DNA of 64,000 nt from DASUAS01 sp963720765 (GTDB taxonomy: Bacteria; Actinomycetota; Acidimicrobiia; IMCC26256; DASPTH01): positions 124,001 to 188,000 of the forward strand of contig CAVRGS010000003.1 of the NCBI GenBank assembly GCA_963720765.1, given 5' to 3'. The position numbers and the translations under genes were made by a program. Shown here piece by piece: positions 25,073 to 34,700 of the stretch (positions are counted from its first letter, which is position 1; the number at the start of each line of letters is the position of its first letter). Under the pieces are notes generated by a model that saw only the letters and a program-made list of their open reading frames with translations, was not told the origin of the DNA and searched no databases.

Positions 25073-26815
25073 ATGAAGCTCAGCGGAGCCCAGGCCCTCA
25101 TCAAGAGCCTCGAGATGGAACAGACGGAGGTGATGTTCGGCCTCCCTGGTGGGGCGATCCTCCCCGTGTACGACCCGCTGATCGACTCGTCGATCCGACA
25201 CATCCTCGTCCGCCACGAACAGGGCGCCGGCCACATGGCCGAGGGGTACGCGCACGCCACCGGCCGCCCCGGCGTGGCCATGGTCACCAGCGGCCCGGCC
25301 GCCACCAACATCGTCACCCCGCTGGCCGACGCCTACATGGACAGCGTCCCGCTCGTGGTCGTGACCGGCCAGGTGGCTTATTCGGTGATCGGGACCGACG
25401 CCTTCCAGGAGGTCGACACGGTGGGCATCACCATGCCGATCACCAAGCACAACTGGCTGATCACCGAAGCGTCCGAGATCCCGCGGGTGGTCCGCGAGGC
25501 GTTCCACGTCGCGACCACCGGCCGCCCCGGCCCGGTGCTCATCGACATGCCCAAGGACGTCGCCAACCAGTCGATGGACTGGTACTGGCCCGAGGCCGTC
25601 GACTTGCCGGGCTACAAGCCGACCACCAAGGGTCACGCCAAGCAGATCAAGGACGCCGCTCGGCTCATGGGCGAGGCACGGCGGCCGGTGATCTACGCCG
25701 GTGGCGGGATCCTGAAGGCCCGCGCCGCCGAGGCGTTGCGCGAGCTGGTGGAGCTCACCGGGTTCCCGGTGGTCACCACGCTGATGGCGCGGGGTGCGTT
25801 CCCCGACGACCACGAGCTGTGCCTCGGCATGCCCGGCATGCACGGCAACTACACGGCCATCACCGCGATGCAGCAGTCCGACCTCCTCATCGCGCTGGGG
25901 TCGCGCTTCGACGACCGGGTCACCGGCAAGCTCGACGGCTTCGCCCCGGACGCCAAGATCATCCACGTCGACATCGACCCGGCCGAGCTGGGCAAGGTCC
26001 GCCGCCCCGACGTCCCGATCGTGGGCGACTGCCGTCTCGTGATCGAGGAGATGATCAAGGCGGTGCGCGCCGAGAAGACCCGTCGCCAGGATTCTGGGCG
26101 CGACTTCGCGTCGACCGATGACTGGCTCCGGCAGCTGCGTGACTGGCAGGAGCAGTTCCCGCTCCACTACGAGCAGCTCGAGGACGGGCCGCTCAAGCCG
26201 CAGTACGTCATCGACCAGCTGCGCGACAACACGCCCGATGACACCATCGTCGCCTCGGGGGTGGGCCAGCACCAGATGTGGACCAGCCAGCGGTGGACGT
26301 TCAACCACCCGTACACCTGGATCAACTCGGGCGGCCTCGGCACCATGGGCTTCGCGGTGCCGGCTGCGATCGGCGCCAAGGTCGGCAAGCCGGAGCGCAT
26401 GGTGTGGGCGGTCGACGGCGACGGCTGCTTCCAGATGACCGCGCAAGAGCTCGTCACCGCGAGTGCCGAACGCATCCCGGTGAAGATCGCGATCTTGAAC
26501 AACGCGTACCTCGGCATGGTGCGGCAGTGGCAGGAGCTCTTCTACGAGGAGCGCTACAGCGAGGTGTACCTCTCGCCCGACCTGCCCGACTACGTGAAGT
26601 GGGCCGAGGCGATGGGGTGCGTGGCGTTTCGCGTCGACACGCCCGAGGACGTCGAGACGACGATCCAGAAGGCCAACGAGATCGACGACCGCCCGGTCGT
26701 CATCGACTTCCGCACCGACTACCGCGAGAAGGTGTACCCGATGGTCGCGGCCGGCACGTCGAACAGCGACGTGATCCTCGACCCCGCGCACGACCGTCCG
26801 GGTGGAAGGGACTGA
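25073..26815 (+). CDS. ilvB: Acetolactate synthase large (catalytic) subunit
   Basis: A 580-aa ThDP enzyme that joins two pyruvate molecules, or pyruvate with 2-ketobutyrate, in the first common step of Val, Leu and Ile synthesis. Domains are in order: the N-terminal PYR domain with catalytic Glu in LVRHEQGAGHMAEGYA, the central FAD-binding part (LGSRFDDRVTGKLDGFAP), and the C-terminal ThDP domain with GDGCFQMTAQEL ... NNAYLGMVRQWQ. ATG 25073 lies downstream of the attenuator. The regulatory subunit gene follows after 2 nt. Confidence 0.96.
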   Translation: MKLSGAQALIKSLEMEQTEVMFGLPGGAILPVYDPLIDSSIRHILVRHEQGAGHMAEGYAHATGRPGVAMVTSGPAATNIVTPLADAYMDSVPLVVVTGQVAYSVIGTDAFQEVDTVGITMPITKHNWLITEASEIPRVVREAFHVATTGRPGPVLIDMPKDVANQSMDWYWPEAVDLPGYKPTTKGHAKQIKDAARLMGEARRPVIYAGGGILKARAAEALRELVELTGFPVVTTLMARGAFPDDHELCLGMPGMHGNYTAITAMQQSDLLIALGSRFDDRVTGKLDGFAPDAKIIHVDIDPAELGKVRRPDVPIVGDCRLVIEEMIKAVRAEKTRRQDSGRDFASTDDWLRQLRDWQEQFPLHYEQLEDGPLKPQYVIDQLRDNTPDDTIVASGVGQHQMWTSQRWTFNHPYTWINSGGLGTMGFAVPAAIGAKVGKPERMVWAVDGDGCFQMTAQELVTASAERIPVKIAILNNAYLGMVRQWQELFYEERYSEVYLSPDLPDYVKWAEAMGCVAFRVDTPEDVETTIQKANEIDDRPVVIDFRTDYREKVYPMVAAGTSNSDVILDPAHDRPGGRD

Positions 26816-26817
26816 CG

Positions 26818-27360
26818 ATGGCGACGTCGGAGATGAGTGGCAAGCATCACATCCTCACCGTCGTGGTGGAGAACAAGTTCGGCGTGCTCACGCGCGTCGC
26901 GGGGTTGTTCGCGCGGCGTGGGTTCAACATCGTGTCGCTCGCGGTCAGCCCCACCGAGGACGAGCGCTTCAGCCGCATGACGATCGTGGTCGACGCCGAG
27001 TCGGCCCCCCTCGAGCAGATCACCAAGCAGCTCAACAAGCTGATCCCGGTGCTCAAGATCGCGGAGCTGCACCCCGACGAGGCGGTCGAGCGCGAGCTCA
27101 TGCTGGTGACGGTGAAGGCGACGTCGGAGTTGCGCTCGCAGATCACCGAGCTGGCCTCGATCTTCCAGGCCCGCATCGACGACGTGGGTCACGACGCCCT
27201 CACCATCCAGGTGGCCGGGGCGCCGGAGAAGCTCGACGCCATGACCGATCTGTTGCAGCCGTTCGGCATCATCGAGCTCCAGCGCACCGGGCGCATCGCG
27301 CTGCCCAAGCTGGCTCGCCGGCCCGCCAAGCTGCGTGCCGTCAAGAACCGCGCCGTCTGA
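26818..27360 (+). CDS. ilvN: Acetolactate synthase small (regulatory) subunit
   Basis: A 180-aa subunit with an N-terminal ACT domain (HILTVVVENKFGVLTRVAGL, then FARRGFNIVSLAVSPTED) and the C-terminal ALS small-subunit domain (LMLVTVKATSELRSQITELA). It gives valine feedback inhibition to the large subunit. ATG 26818 lies just after the ilvB stop, and ilvC follows after 39 nt with a good AGGAG site. Confidence 0.95.
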   Translation: MATSEMSGKHHILTVVVENKFGVLTRVAGLFARRGFNIVSLAVSPTEDERFSRMTIVVDAESAPLEQITKQLNKLIPVLKIAELHPDEAVERELMLVTVKATSELRSQITELASIFQARIDDVGHDALTIQVAGAPEKLDAMTDLLQPFGIIELQRTGRIALPKLARRPAKLRAVKNRAV

Positions 27361-27399
27361 CAAACTGTCCCGCTGCAAACGCCTATCCAGGAGACTGCT

Positions 27400-28428
27400 G
27401 TGCCCGCGACCATCTATTACGACGACGACGCCGATCTCGCGCTGCTCGAGGGGCGCAAGGTCGCGGTGCTCGGGTACGGCTCCCAGGGTCACGCCCACGC
27501 GTTGAACATGCTCGAGTCGGGGGTCGACGTCCGCGTCGGTCTGCGGGAGGGCTCGTCGTCGTGGGCCAAGGCGGAAGAGGCCGGCCTGCGCGTGCTCACC
27601 ACGGCGGAGGCAGCCAAGGAAGCCGACGTGATCATGGTGCTGCTGCCCGACACCGAGCAGGCGCGCGTCTACAAGGAAGACATCGAGCCCAACTTGAACG
27701 AGCGCGACTCGCTTGCGTTCGCCCACGGCTTCAACATCCACTTCGGCCAGATCTCGCCGCCGAAGGGCGTCGACGTGTGGATGATCGCGCCAAAGGGGCC
27801 GGGTCACCTCGTGCGTCGCACCTACGAAGAGGGCGGCGGGGTGCCCGCGCTGGTCGCGGTGTCGGCCGACGAGACCGGCAAGGCGAAGCAGACCGCGCTC
27901 GCGTACGCGCGTGCGATCGGCGCCACCCGCGCCGGCGTGCTCGACACCACGTTCGAAGAGGAGACCGAGACCGACCTCTTCGGTGAGCAGGTCGTGCTCT
28001 GCGGTGGTCTGGTCGAGCTCATCACCGCGAGCTTCGAGACGCTCGTCGACGCGGGCTACCAGCCCGAGTCGGCCTACTTCGAGACGCTGCACGAGGTGAA
28101 GCTGATCGTCGACCTCATCTACGAGGGCGGCATCACCAACATGCGCTACTCGATCAGCGACACCGCCGAGTACGGCGACCTGACCCGGGGCCCACGCATC
28201 ATCACCGACGACACTCGCGCCGAGATGCGCAAGATCCTGGCCGAGATCCAGGGCGGCAGGTTCGCCCAGGAGTGGATCCTCGAGAACCAGGCTGGTCGCC
28301 CGGTGTACAACGCGCTGCGCCGCAAGGCTGCCGAGCACCAGATCGAAGAGGTCGGCGAGCAGCTCCGCTCGATGATGCCGTGGATCGGTCAGGGCAAGGC
28401 CAAGCCCCGCGACGTCTCCGGCGGCTGA
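27400..28428 (+). CDS. ilvC: Ketol-acid reductoisomerase
   Basis: A 342-aa class I enzyme converting acetolactate to dihydroxy-isovalerate with NADPH and Mg. Cofactor motif GYGSQGHAHALNMLESGVDV is at residues 26-45; metal-binding Asp and Glu lie in DLFGEQVVLCGG and the ETLHE region. The start is GTG with AGGAG nine bases upstream. Third gene of the attenuated ilvBNC operon; the next enzyme, dihydroxy-acid dehydratase, may be the IlvD-family protein at 16.7 kb. Confidence 0.96.
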   Translation: MPATIYYDDDADLALLEGRKVAVLGYGSQGHAHALNMLESGVDVRVGLREGSSSWAKAEEAGLRVLTTAEAAKEADVIMVLLPDTEQARVYKEDIEPNLNERDSLAFAHGFNIHFGQISPPKGVDVWMIAPKGPGHLVRRTYEEGGGVPALVAVSADETGKAKQTALAYARAIGATRAGVLDTTFEEETETDLFGEQVVLCGGLVELITASFETLVDAGYQPESAYFETLHEVKLIVDLIYEGGITNMRYSISDTAEYGDLTRGPRIITDDTRAEMRKILAEIQGGRFAQEWILENQAGRPVYNALRRKAAEHQIEEVGEQLRSMMPWIGQGKAKPRDVSGG

Positions 28429-28475
28429 CCTCTCCCCCGTCGCTCGCGTCCGCTCGCTCCGGTCCCGAAGAGCGG

Positions 28476-28481
28476 TAGGTT
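28476..28481 (+). promoter_or_regulatory. -10 element TAGGTT of plsY
   Basis: TAGGTT ends 7 nt before the GTG start at 28489, again a leaderless-type spacing. Confidence 0.45.
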
Positions 28482-28488
28482 CCGGCCC

Positions 28489-29100
28489 GTGTCCGACGGG
28501 CTGCAGCTTCTCCTGGGTGCGCTGATCGGGTACGTGATCGGCATGTTCCCGTCCGCCGACCTGGTCGCGCGGCTCGCGACGCGAGGCGAGGTCGACCTGC
28601 GGGCCGAGGGCAGCGGCAACCCGGGTGGGCTCAACGCCGCGCGCGTCCTGGGCAAGAAGTGGGGCCTGCTCGTCATCGTGATGGACGCGGCCAAGGGCGC
28701 GCTGGCCGGGTTCGTCGGCCTCGCGCTCGGCGACGCGGGTGCGTACGCGGCCGGGACCGCGGTCATCGCCGGCCACTGCTGGCCGGTCCACAACGGGTTC
28801 CGCGGCGGCAAGGGCGTCGCTGCCGGCGGCGGGTCGTTCATCTCCGTGTTCCCGCCGATGGTGCCGATCGACGGGCTGCTCACCGGTGCGGTCGCGTTCC
28901 TGGGCAAGAGCTCGCGACTCGCGATCCGGACCGCGTTGGTCGTGTGGGTGGTGGCAGCGTTCGTCTGGTGGGCGGCCGACCTGCCCATGTGGTGGGGTCC
29001 GCAGCCGTCCTTCGGCCTCGTGGTCTACGCGGTGGTCGGCGCGGTGATGATCGAGGTCCGCTTCACGCTGTCCGCCCGGGCCGGTGGTACCGGCCTGTAG
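28489..29100 (+). CDS. plsY: Glycerol-3-phosphate acyltransferase PlsY
   Basis: A 203-aa polytopic enzyme that moves an acyl group from acyl-phosphate to glycerol-3-phosphate, the first step of phospholipid synthesis. PlsY motifs are present: GSGNPGGLNAARVLG (motif 1) and GHCWPVHNGFRGGKGVAAGG (motif 2), with several membrane helices. The motif 1 Asn in place of the usual GATN is Gly-Gly-Leu-Asn, a variant seen in actinobacteria. The start is GTG. No partner plsX is nearby. Confidence 0.87.
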   Translation: MSDGLQLLLGALIGYVIGMFPSADLVARLATRGEVDLRAEGSGNPGGLNAARVLGKKWGLLVIVMDAAKGALAGFVGLALGDAGAYAAGTAVIAGHCWPVHNGFRGGKGVAAGGGSFISVFPPMVPIDGLLTGAVAFLGKSSRLAIRTALVVWVVAAFVWWAADLPMWWGPQPSFGLVVYAVVGAVMIEVRFTLSARAGGTGL

Positions 29101-29143
29101 GGTTTCCCATCGTCCTGCGTGGGACGCGAGCAGGAGTGGGCAC

Positions 29144-29680
29144 GTGCGGAACTCGGTCAGGATCCTCGTGGTGACGGCGATGGCGTTCGCGGGCGTGATC
29201 GCCGCGGCGGTTCCCGGCGGCGCGGGCGCCCAGCCCACCAACACGTTCATCGTCGAGAAGGAAGTCACGGGGACGGTCCCGGTCGGCGCCACCTTCACCG
29301 TCGAGGTCACGTGCGGCAGCATTCTGCAGCCGGCAGCGGCGGCACCCGTCCCCGACGCGGTCATCACCTTCGACGCCACCGGCACGCCGACGAGCGACAA
29401 CAGCGTCACCACGTCGTCCGGTACGGAGTGCACCGCGGTCGAGACGGTGAACGGCGGCGCCACGTCGACCACCTACGCCTGCAACATCGTGCACGGGGTC
29501 ACCGACCAGGACGGCCCGCCGTTCCTCGGCAACTGCGGACCCGACGACAACCAGGCGACCTTCGGCGACGTGATCGGCGACACCGCCACCGTCACCGTCA
29601 CCAACAACTTCCCGACCGCCACGCCGATCCCCTCCCCGGTCGTGCAGGCGATCCAGGCGGCGCCGACCTTCACCGGGTAG
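29144..29680 (+). CDS. Secreted DUF5979-like beta-sandwich protein
   Basis: A 178-aa exported protein. The GTG start gives a signal peptide VRNSVRILVVTAMAFAGVIA with likely cleavage after AGA in GGAGAQP. The mature part has one Ig-like repeat, FIVEKEVTGTVPVGATFTVE ... ATVTVTNNF, typical of the DUF5979 surface repeats of actinobacteria. Several Cys could form disulphides. It lacks a sorting signal or second membrane helix, so it is probably released or weakly wall-bound. It lies 53 nt upstream of the ECF sigma gene. Confidence 0.72.
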   Translation: MRNSVRILVVTAMAFAGVIAAAVPGGAGAQPTNTFIVEKEVTGTVPVGATFTVEVTCGSILQPAAAAPVPDAVITFDATGTPTSDNSVTTSSGTECTAVETVNGGATSTTYACNIVHGVTDQDGPPFLGNCGPDDNQATFGDVIGDTATVTVTNNFPTATPIPSPVVQAIQAAPTFTG

Positions 29681-29733
29681 CCCTCGACGGGCGAGAGTGA
29701 TCCGGGCGGGGGTCGCCGGCGAATGACACTCCG

Positions 29734-30342
29734 ATGGGCTCCGTCGTGACTGCGGCTGCCGACCGACGCGCCGCGGCGCGCTCTGTGCCGCCGAGCGGGT
29801 GGGAGGCGGAGGCGCGCGCCCGCGTCGTCGCCGGCGACGAGCTCGCCCTGCGGGAGGTCTACGACCAGTACGCGTCGTTCGTCTACGGGATCGCGATGCG
29901 TGTGATCGGCGACCCCCGCGCCGCAGAGGACGTGAGCCAAGACGTCTTCGTGCACTTCTGGGAGCGGCCCGCCGCGTTCGATCCCGAGCGGGGGAGCCTG
30001 CGCACCTGGTTGGGCACGTTGACGCACCGCCGCGCCGTCGATCACGTTCGGCGCGAGGAAGCCCGCCGCCGTCGCGCCGAGCGCGAGGCCGGTCGGGCCG
30101 TACTCGCACCCGACGTCGAGGAGATGGCCACCGCGCTGCTCACGGCCGAACGCGTCCGCGCGGCCCTCGACGCACTGCCCGACGAACAGCGGTACCCAGT
30201 GCAGCTCGCCTACTTCGGCGGCAAGACCTACCGCCAGGTCGCGGAAGCGCTCGGCATCCCGGAAGGGACGGCCAAGTCGCGACTGCGGCTGGCACTGCGT
30301 CGCATCGCCACGGCACTCGAAGCCGACGGGGGCGAATGGTGA
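29734..30342 (+). CDS. ECF RNA polymerase sigma factor
   Basis: A 202-aa group 4 sigma factor. Region 2 is LREVYDQYASFVYGIAMRVI and AEDVSQDVFVHFWER; region 4 is LPDEQRYPVQLAYFGGKTYR and IPEGTAKSRLRLALRRI. It resembles SigK/SigL-like ECF groups that work with RskA-type anti-sigma factors, and such a factor is encoded directly downstream with a 7-nt overlap. Target genes are unknown; the secreted-protein gene upstream is a candidate. Confidence 0.92.
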   Translation: MGSVVTAAADRRAAARSVPPSGWEAEARARVVAGDELALREVYDQYASFVYGIAMRVIGDPRAAEDVSQDVFVHFWERPAAFDPERGSLRTWLGTLTHRRAVDHVRREEARRRRAEREAGRAVLAPDVEEMATALLTAERVRAALDALPDEQRYPVQLAYFGGKTYRQVAEALGIPEGTAKSRLRLALRRIATALEADGGEW

Positions 30343-31358
30343 GCCGTCGGCAGCTGTCCGACGTCGAGGTCGAGGAGCTGCTCGGCGCGTACGCGCTCGA
30401 CGCGCTCGATCCCCACGAGCTGCTCGCGGTCGAAGCCGTGCTCGCGCGTCGATCCGATCTCGCGCTCGAGGCCGACCGCCTGTCCAGCGCCGGCGCGTGG
30501 CTCGGTGCCACCGAGGCCGCCGAACCGCCGGGCGCCATGCGCGCCACCGTGCTCGACGCCGCGTTGGCGCGCCGCCGAGGTCCTGCCGACCCCGTGGTCG
30601 ACGTCTACGTGTCGTTGTCGGAGCGCTTCGAGCAGGCCATCGTCGACCTGCCCGCCGAGGCGCTCGACGTCGTCACCCCCAATGGACTCACCGCGTCCGA
30701 GCTCGTGGTGCACATGGCCGCCCAGGAGAGCCTGCTCGCGCAGCACCTCGGGACGCCCACCATCGACGACCTCGACGAAGAAGAGATCGTCGCGCGCACC
30801 CGCGCCCTGCTTCCACGCTTCGCGGGCCGCGACCTCGACGGCGCCCTCATGCTCTGGCGCGATTCGGTCGAGGCCAATCGCGCGTGGGCGGGCGCGAACC
30901 CCGATCGCACCGTCATCTGGCGGGGTCTCGGTCTCACCCGCGACGACACGCTGCTGGTGCGGGCGTTCGAGGCGTGGGTGCACACCGACGACCTCCACGG
31001 TGCCGCCGGGTTGCCGGTCCGGCCGCCCGAGGCCCGTCACCTCACCCTCATGTCCGATCTCGCCCGCCGCATCCTGCCGCTCGCGCTGGCGGCGTCGGGG
31101 CGCGAGCACCACGGCAAGACCGCCCGCCTCGTGCTCACCGGTCCCGGCGGTGGCGATTGGCTGGTCCCGATGAGCGCGGGACCCGATCCGGCCGGATCAG
31201 CGGTCGGGCCCGACGTGACCGTCACCGCCGAGGTCGTCGACTGGTGTCGCCTCGTGGGAGACCGCGTCACTCCCGACGCGTTGCGCGCACGGGTCGACGG
31301 TGATCAGGCGCTCGGGCGCGACCTCGTGGCCGCCGCGCCCGCACTGGCAACGCTCTAG
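30336..31358 (+). CDS. Anti-sigma-like N-domain fused to an MDMPI-fold domain
   Basis: A 340-aa protein overlapping the sigma gene. Residues 10-75 match the cytoplasmic half of RskA-like anti-sigma factors (VEELLGAYALDALDPHELLA). Residues 85-330 are a mycothiol-dependent maleylpyruvate isomerase fold: the DinB-like helical bundle (ALDVVTPNGLTASELVVHMA) followed by the C-terminal domain (WVHTDDLHGAAGLP). There is no membrane helix, and the usual zinc HxxxCxxC is missing from the anti-sigma part. A soluble anti-sigma with an enzyme or thiol-sensing domain is the likely meaning: mycothiol or redox state could free the sigma factor. ATG 30336 or GTG 30339 start. Confidence 0.82.
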   Translation: MVSRRQLSDVEVEELLGAYALDALDPHELLAVEAVLARRSDLALEADRLSSAGAWLGATEAAEPPGAMRATVLDAALARRRGPADPVVDVYVSLSERFEQAIVDLPAEALDVVTPNGLTASELVVHMAAQESLLAQHLGTPTIDDLDEEEIVARTRALLPRFAGRDLDGALMLWRDSVEANRAWAGANPDRTVIWRGLGLTRDDTLLVRAFEAWVHTDDLHGAAGLPVRPPEARHLTLMSDLARRILPLALAASGREHHGKTARLVLTGPGGGDWLVPMSAGPDPAGSAVGPDVTVTAEVVDWCRLVGDRVTPDALRARVDGDQALGRDLVAAAPALATL

Positions 31359-31648
31359 CTGGCGTCGTCGCCCGTGTCGCTCACGTCGGCGTCGTCTTCC
31401 TCGGGGAGCTCCGCCACCGCGACGTTGAGCTCGGCGACGATGCGCGCGATCTCGACCTCGGGGTCGAGGCCCTCGGTGACCGCGCCCGACCTCTGCGCGT
31501 AGACGACGCCGCCGAGCTCTTCCTTCAGGTCGCCGACCTTCTTCTTGAGCTTCTGCTCGTCGAGCTTGTCCTGGCCCGCCTTGACGCCGTCCTTCGCGAG
31601 GTCGGCACCCTTCTGCGCGGTTTCCTTGACCTTGTCGAGAAGACCCAT
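31355..31648 (-). CDS. Small coiled-coil stress-type protein, 97 aa
   Basis: A short, highly charged protein. The N-terminus MGLLDKVKETAQKGADLAKD and repeated amphipathic helix resemble YtxH or CsbD-like stress proteins, and the tail is acidic (EEDDADVSDTGDD). No catalytic site is visible. Ends convergently with the anti-sigma gene, overlapping by 4 nt. Probably expressed as a single gene. Confidence 0.68.
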   Translation of the reverse strand: MGLLDKVKETAQKGADLAKDGVKAGQDKLDEQKLKKKVGDLKEELGGVVYAQRSGAVTEGLDPEVEIARIVAELNVAVAELPEEDDADVSDTGDDAS

Positions 31649-31736
31649 CGGGTTGCTCCTTCGCGTCGAGTCGCTCGTGGGGAGTCCCGATGTTACGAGG
31701 ACGGAACGAGCGGAGGCGAGTGAAAGCGGAGGCCGG

Positions 31737-34700
31737 TCATGCCGGCTGCTGGTGGACGAGCACGAGCCGTGGCGTCGCCAGCTCCTCCGGCGCACCGAGG
31801 TGGTAGCCCTGCGCGCGGTCGCAGCCGAGGTCGACCAGTCGGAGTCGTTGCTCTTCGGTCTCGACGCCTTCCGCGCTCACGAGCATGTCGAGCGCGTGGG
31901 CCATGTCGATGGTGGCAGCGACGATCGCGTCGTCGGCGGCGCTGCGACCGAGACCTTCGACGAACATCCGGTCGATCTTCAACTCGTCGAAGGGGAAACG
32001 GCGAAGGTAGGTGAGCGATGACCCGCCGGTGCCGAAGTCGTCGATCGCGAGCTGCACGCCGACGTCCTTGAGGGAGCGGAGCGCGTCGGCAGTGGCGTCG
32101 AGGTCATCGAGCAGGACGCTCTCGGCCACCTCGAGGCAGAGCGTCGTGGGATCGACGCCCGCGTCGCGCGCCGTGCGGGCGACGACTTCGGGGAAGTCGG
32201 ATCGCTGCAGTTGGCGCGCCGACACGTTGATGGACACGGCGAGCGGATGCTCGTCACCGCCGTGCCGGGCGGCGCGCGCGACTTCACACGCCTGCGTGAA
32301 CACCCACGCACCGATCGGCACGATCATGCCCGTGTCTTCGGCCACCCGCAGGAAGTCGATGGGCGAGACGAGCCCCCGCACGGGATGATCCCAGCGGAGC
32401 AACGCCTCGACGGCAACCCGCTCGCCGGTGGCGAGGTCGAACCCCGGCTGGAAGAGCACCCGTAGTTCGTCGCGCTCGAGCGCGCGGCGCAGGGCCCGCT
32501 CGGTGAGGAGACGCGACACCGCCTGGGTGTGCATGGCCTCGTCGAAGAGCTCGTGGCGCGCCCCGCCCCGGCGCTTGGCCCGGTACATCGCCGCGTCAGC
32601 GTCTTGCAGCAGGTTCGAAGCCCGGTCCGCCGATCGGCTGGTGACGGCGATGCCGATGCTGGCCGACACCGTGACCTCGGCGCGCGAGAGCGTGAACGGC
32701 TCGGTGAATGCGTGTGCGGCACGGTCGGCGAGCTCGACGGCCTGGTCCTCGTCGTACAGGTCCTCGCACAGCACGACGAACTCGTCGCCACCGATGCGGG
32801 CGATGGTGTCCTGGCGCCGGACGGTCGCGGCGAGGCGCCGGCTCACCGCCACCAGCAGCTCGTCGCCCGTCTCGTGGCCGAGACCGTCGTTCACCAGCTT
32901 GAAGCGGTCGAGGTCGACGAACAGCACCGCGACCATGGCGCCGCCGTCGCTCTGGGAGAGTCGTTCGAGCGCGTGCTCGAGCCGGTCGTGCGCGAGCGCA
33001 CGGTTCGGCAGTCCGGTGAGGGTGTCGTGCAGCGCGAGACGGCCGAGCTCCTCGGTGCGCGCGTCGCGGTCGATCGCAAGTGCAGCCAGATCGCGGGCGC
33101 GCTCGAGGATCGCGAGCTCGCTGGCACGCGGATCGCGCACGTGACGGACGAAGAAGGCGAACAGCCCGAGGAGCTCGGAACCGTCGGGGGAGCGGATCGG
33201 CGTGGACCAGATGCCGCGCAGGTCGTTGGCGAGGCAGAGTTGGTTGAGCTCCTCGCGAGCCCCTTCGTGCTCGATGTCGCGCAGGACGCGCGTCTCGGTC
33301 GCGCTGAGGAACACTTCGACGTCGGACCTGGTCGTGTGGTCGGTGACCGCTTCGATGTACTCCGGCGAAAGGCTCGGCGCGGCGACGCACTCCAGCGTCG
33401 TGCGTTCGGCGTCGAGCAATCGGATCGATCCCACGCCGTCGGGGATGTACGTCTCCAGCGCCCGCACGATCGTCGTCAAGGTCTCCGGTACCGGCGCGCC
33501 GGAGAGGATGAGCTCGAGGACGCGCGTCTCGGCAACTCCGAAGGCGTTGGCGCGCTTGCGGTCGGTGATGTCGCGCATGTTGCCCACGAAGCCGCCCACT
33601 GCCGGCTCGTGCAGCTGGTTCGTCCACGTCGCTTCGACCCAGCGCCATGCTTCGCCGTCGAACGCGTGAAACTCCGTCGCCACCGGATCGTCGGGGTGGT
33701 CCAGCAGGCTCTGGTAGAGCGTCAGGCTCTGGGCGATGCCCTCCTCGTCGAGGTAGTCGACGAAGCTCGTGCCGAGCAGGCTCTCGGCCTTCTGGCCGAA
33801 CACGGCGTCGATCGAGGGACTGAGGTAGGTGACGATGCCGTGGACGTCGAGCACGATGACGATGTCGGTGGCGTGCTGCACGAGCGCCCGGAAGCGGGCC
33901 TCGCTCTCAGCGATCTCTGCCCGGGCATGGTTCGACTCGTCGACGAGCCGCACGATGCGCCAGGCCACGCCGAGCGCGGCGACACCGGTGATGGCGGCGA
34001 GCGTGAAGGCCGCGCTCGAACCCGAGTCGTCGAGGATGACGACCGCGGGCGCGGCGAACAGCGCAGCACCGAGCACGACCATGCGCGCGCGCTCGCGTCT
34101 GAGAGGGCTGGCTTCGCCTTCCCAGAGGTTGCGCATCGACGGGTGCATCACCGCCGCCGCGAGCAGGAAGTAGGCGAGGGGCCACAGCGCATCCGCGGGC
34201 GCGCCGTCGCGGTAGGAGTTGTCGGCGAGCATGCGCGCGTACATGCCGTCGGCGACGAGCATGGTGGTGAGGCCTGCGAACAGGAACCACGCCGCCGGTG
34301 ACCAGCGGGGGAGCGTGAAGATGGCGTACACCGTCACCACGACGAGCACGAGGTCGGCGATGGGGTAGGCGACCGCCACGATCCGCTCGATGGTGGCGCC
34401 CGACGTGCTGTCGAGAACCGGCGTCACGATCCACTGCCACACCACCGCCGCGAGGGCGATCGACACGACGACGCTGTCGATCGTGGTCTCACGGTCGTAC
34501 CGGGCGCGCGGCGAGTCGGAGAGCGCGGCACCCATGATGCTGTAGCCGGCCAGGTAGAAGACGTCGGCGTAGGGGTAGCCGTCGGGACGGCCGACCAACC
34601 GCTGGACGAAATCGAAGACGACGTCGCCGGCTGCGAACAGCACGAGGGCGACGGTGAAGCACTCCCACAACCGTCGGCGCCGGGGTTGGTTGACCCAGAG

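Noticed and set aside
26719..29472. A very long open frame on the minus strand opposite ilvN, ilvC and plsY, and similar long antisense frames at 6183-8150, 10307-12040 and 59817-61721
   Set aside because: High GC keeps shadow frames free of stops. Their products are His/Arg/Asp-rich without domains, while the plus strand carries well-conserved genes.
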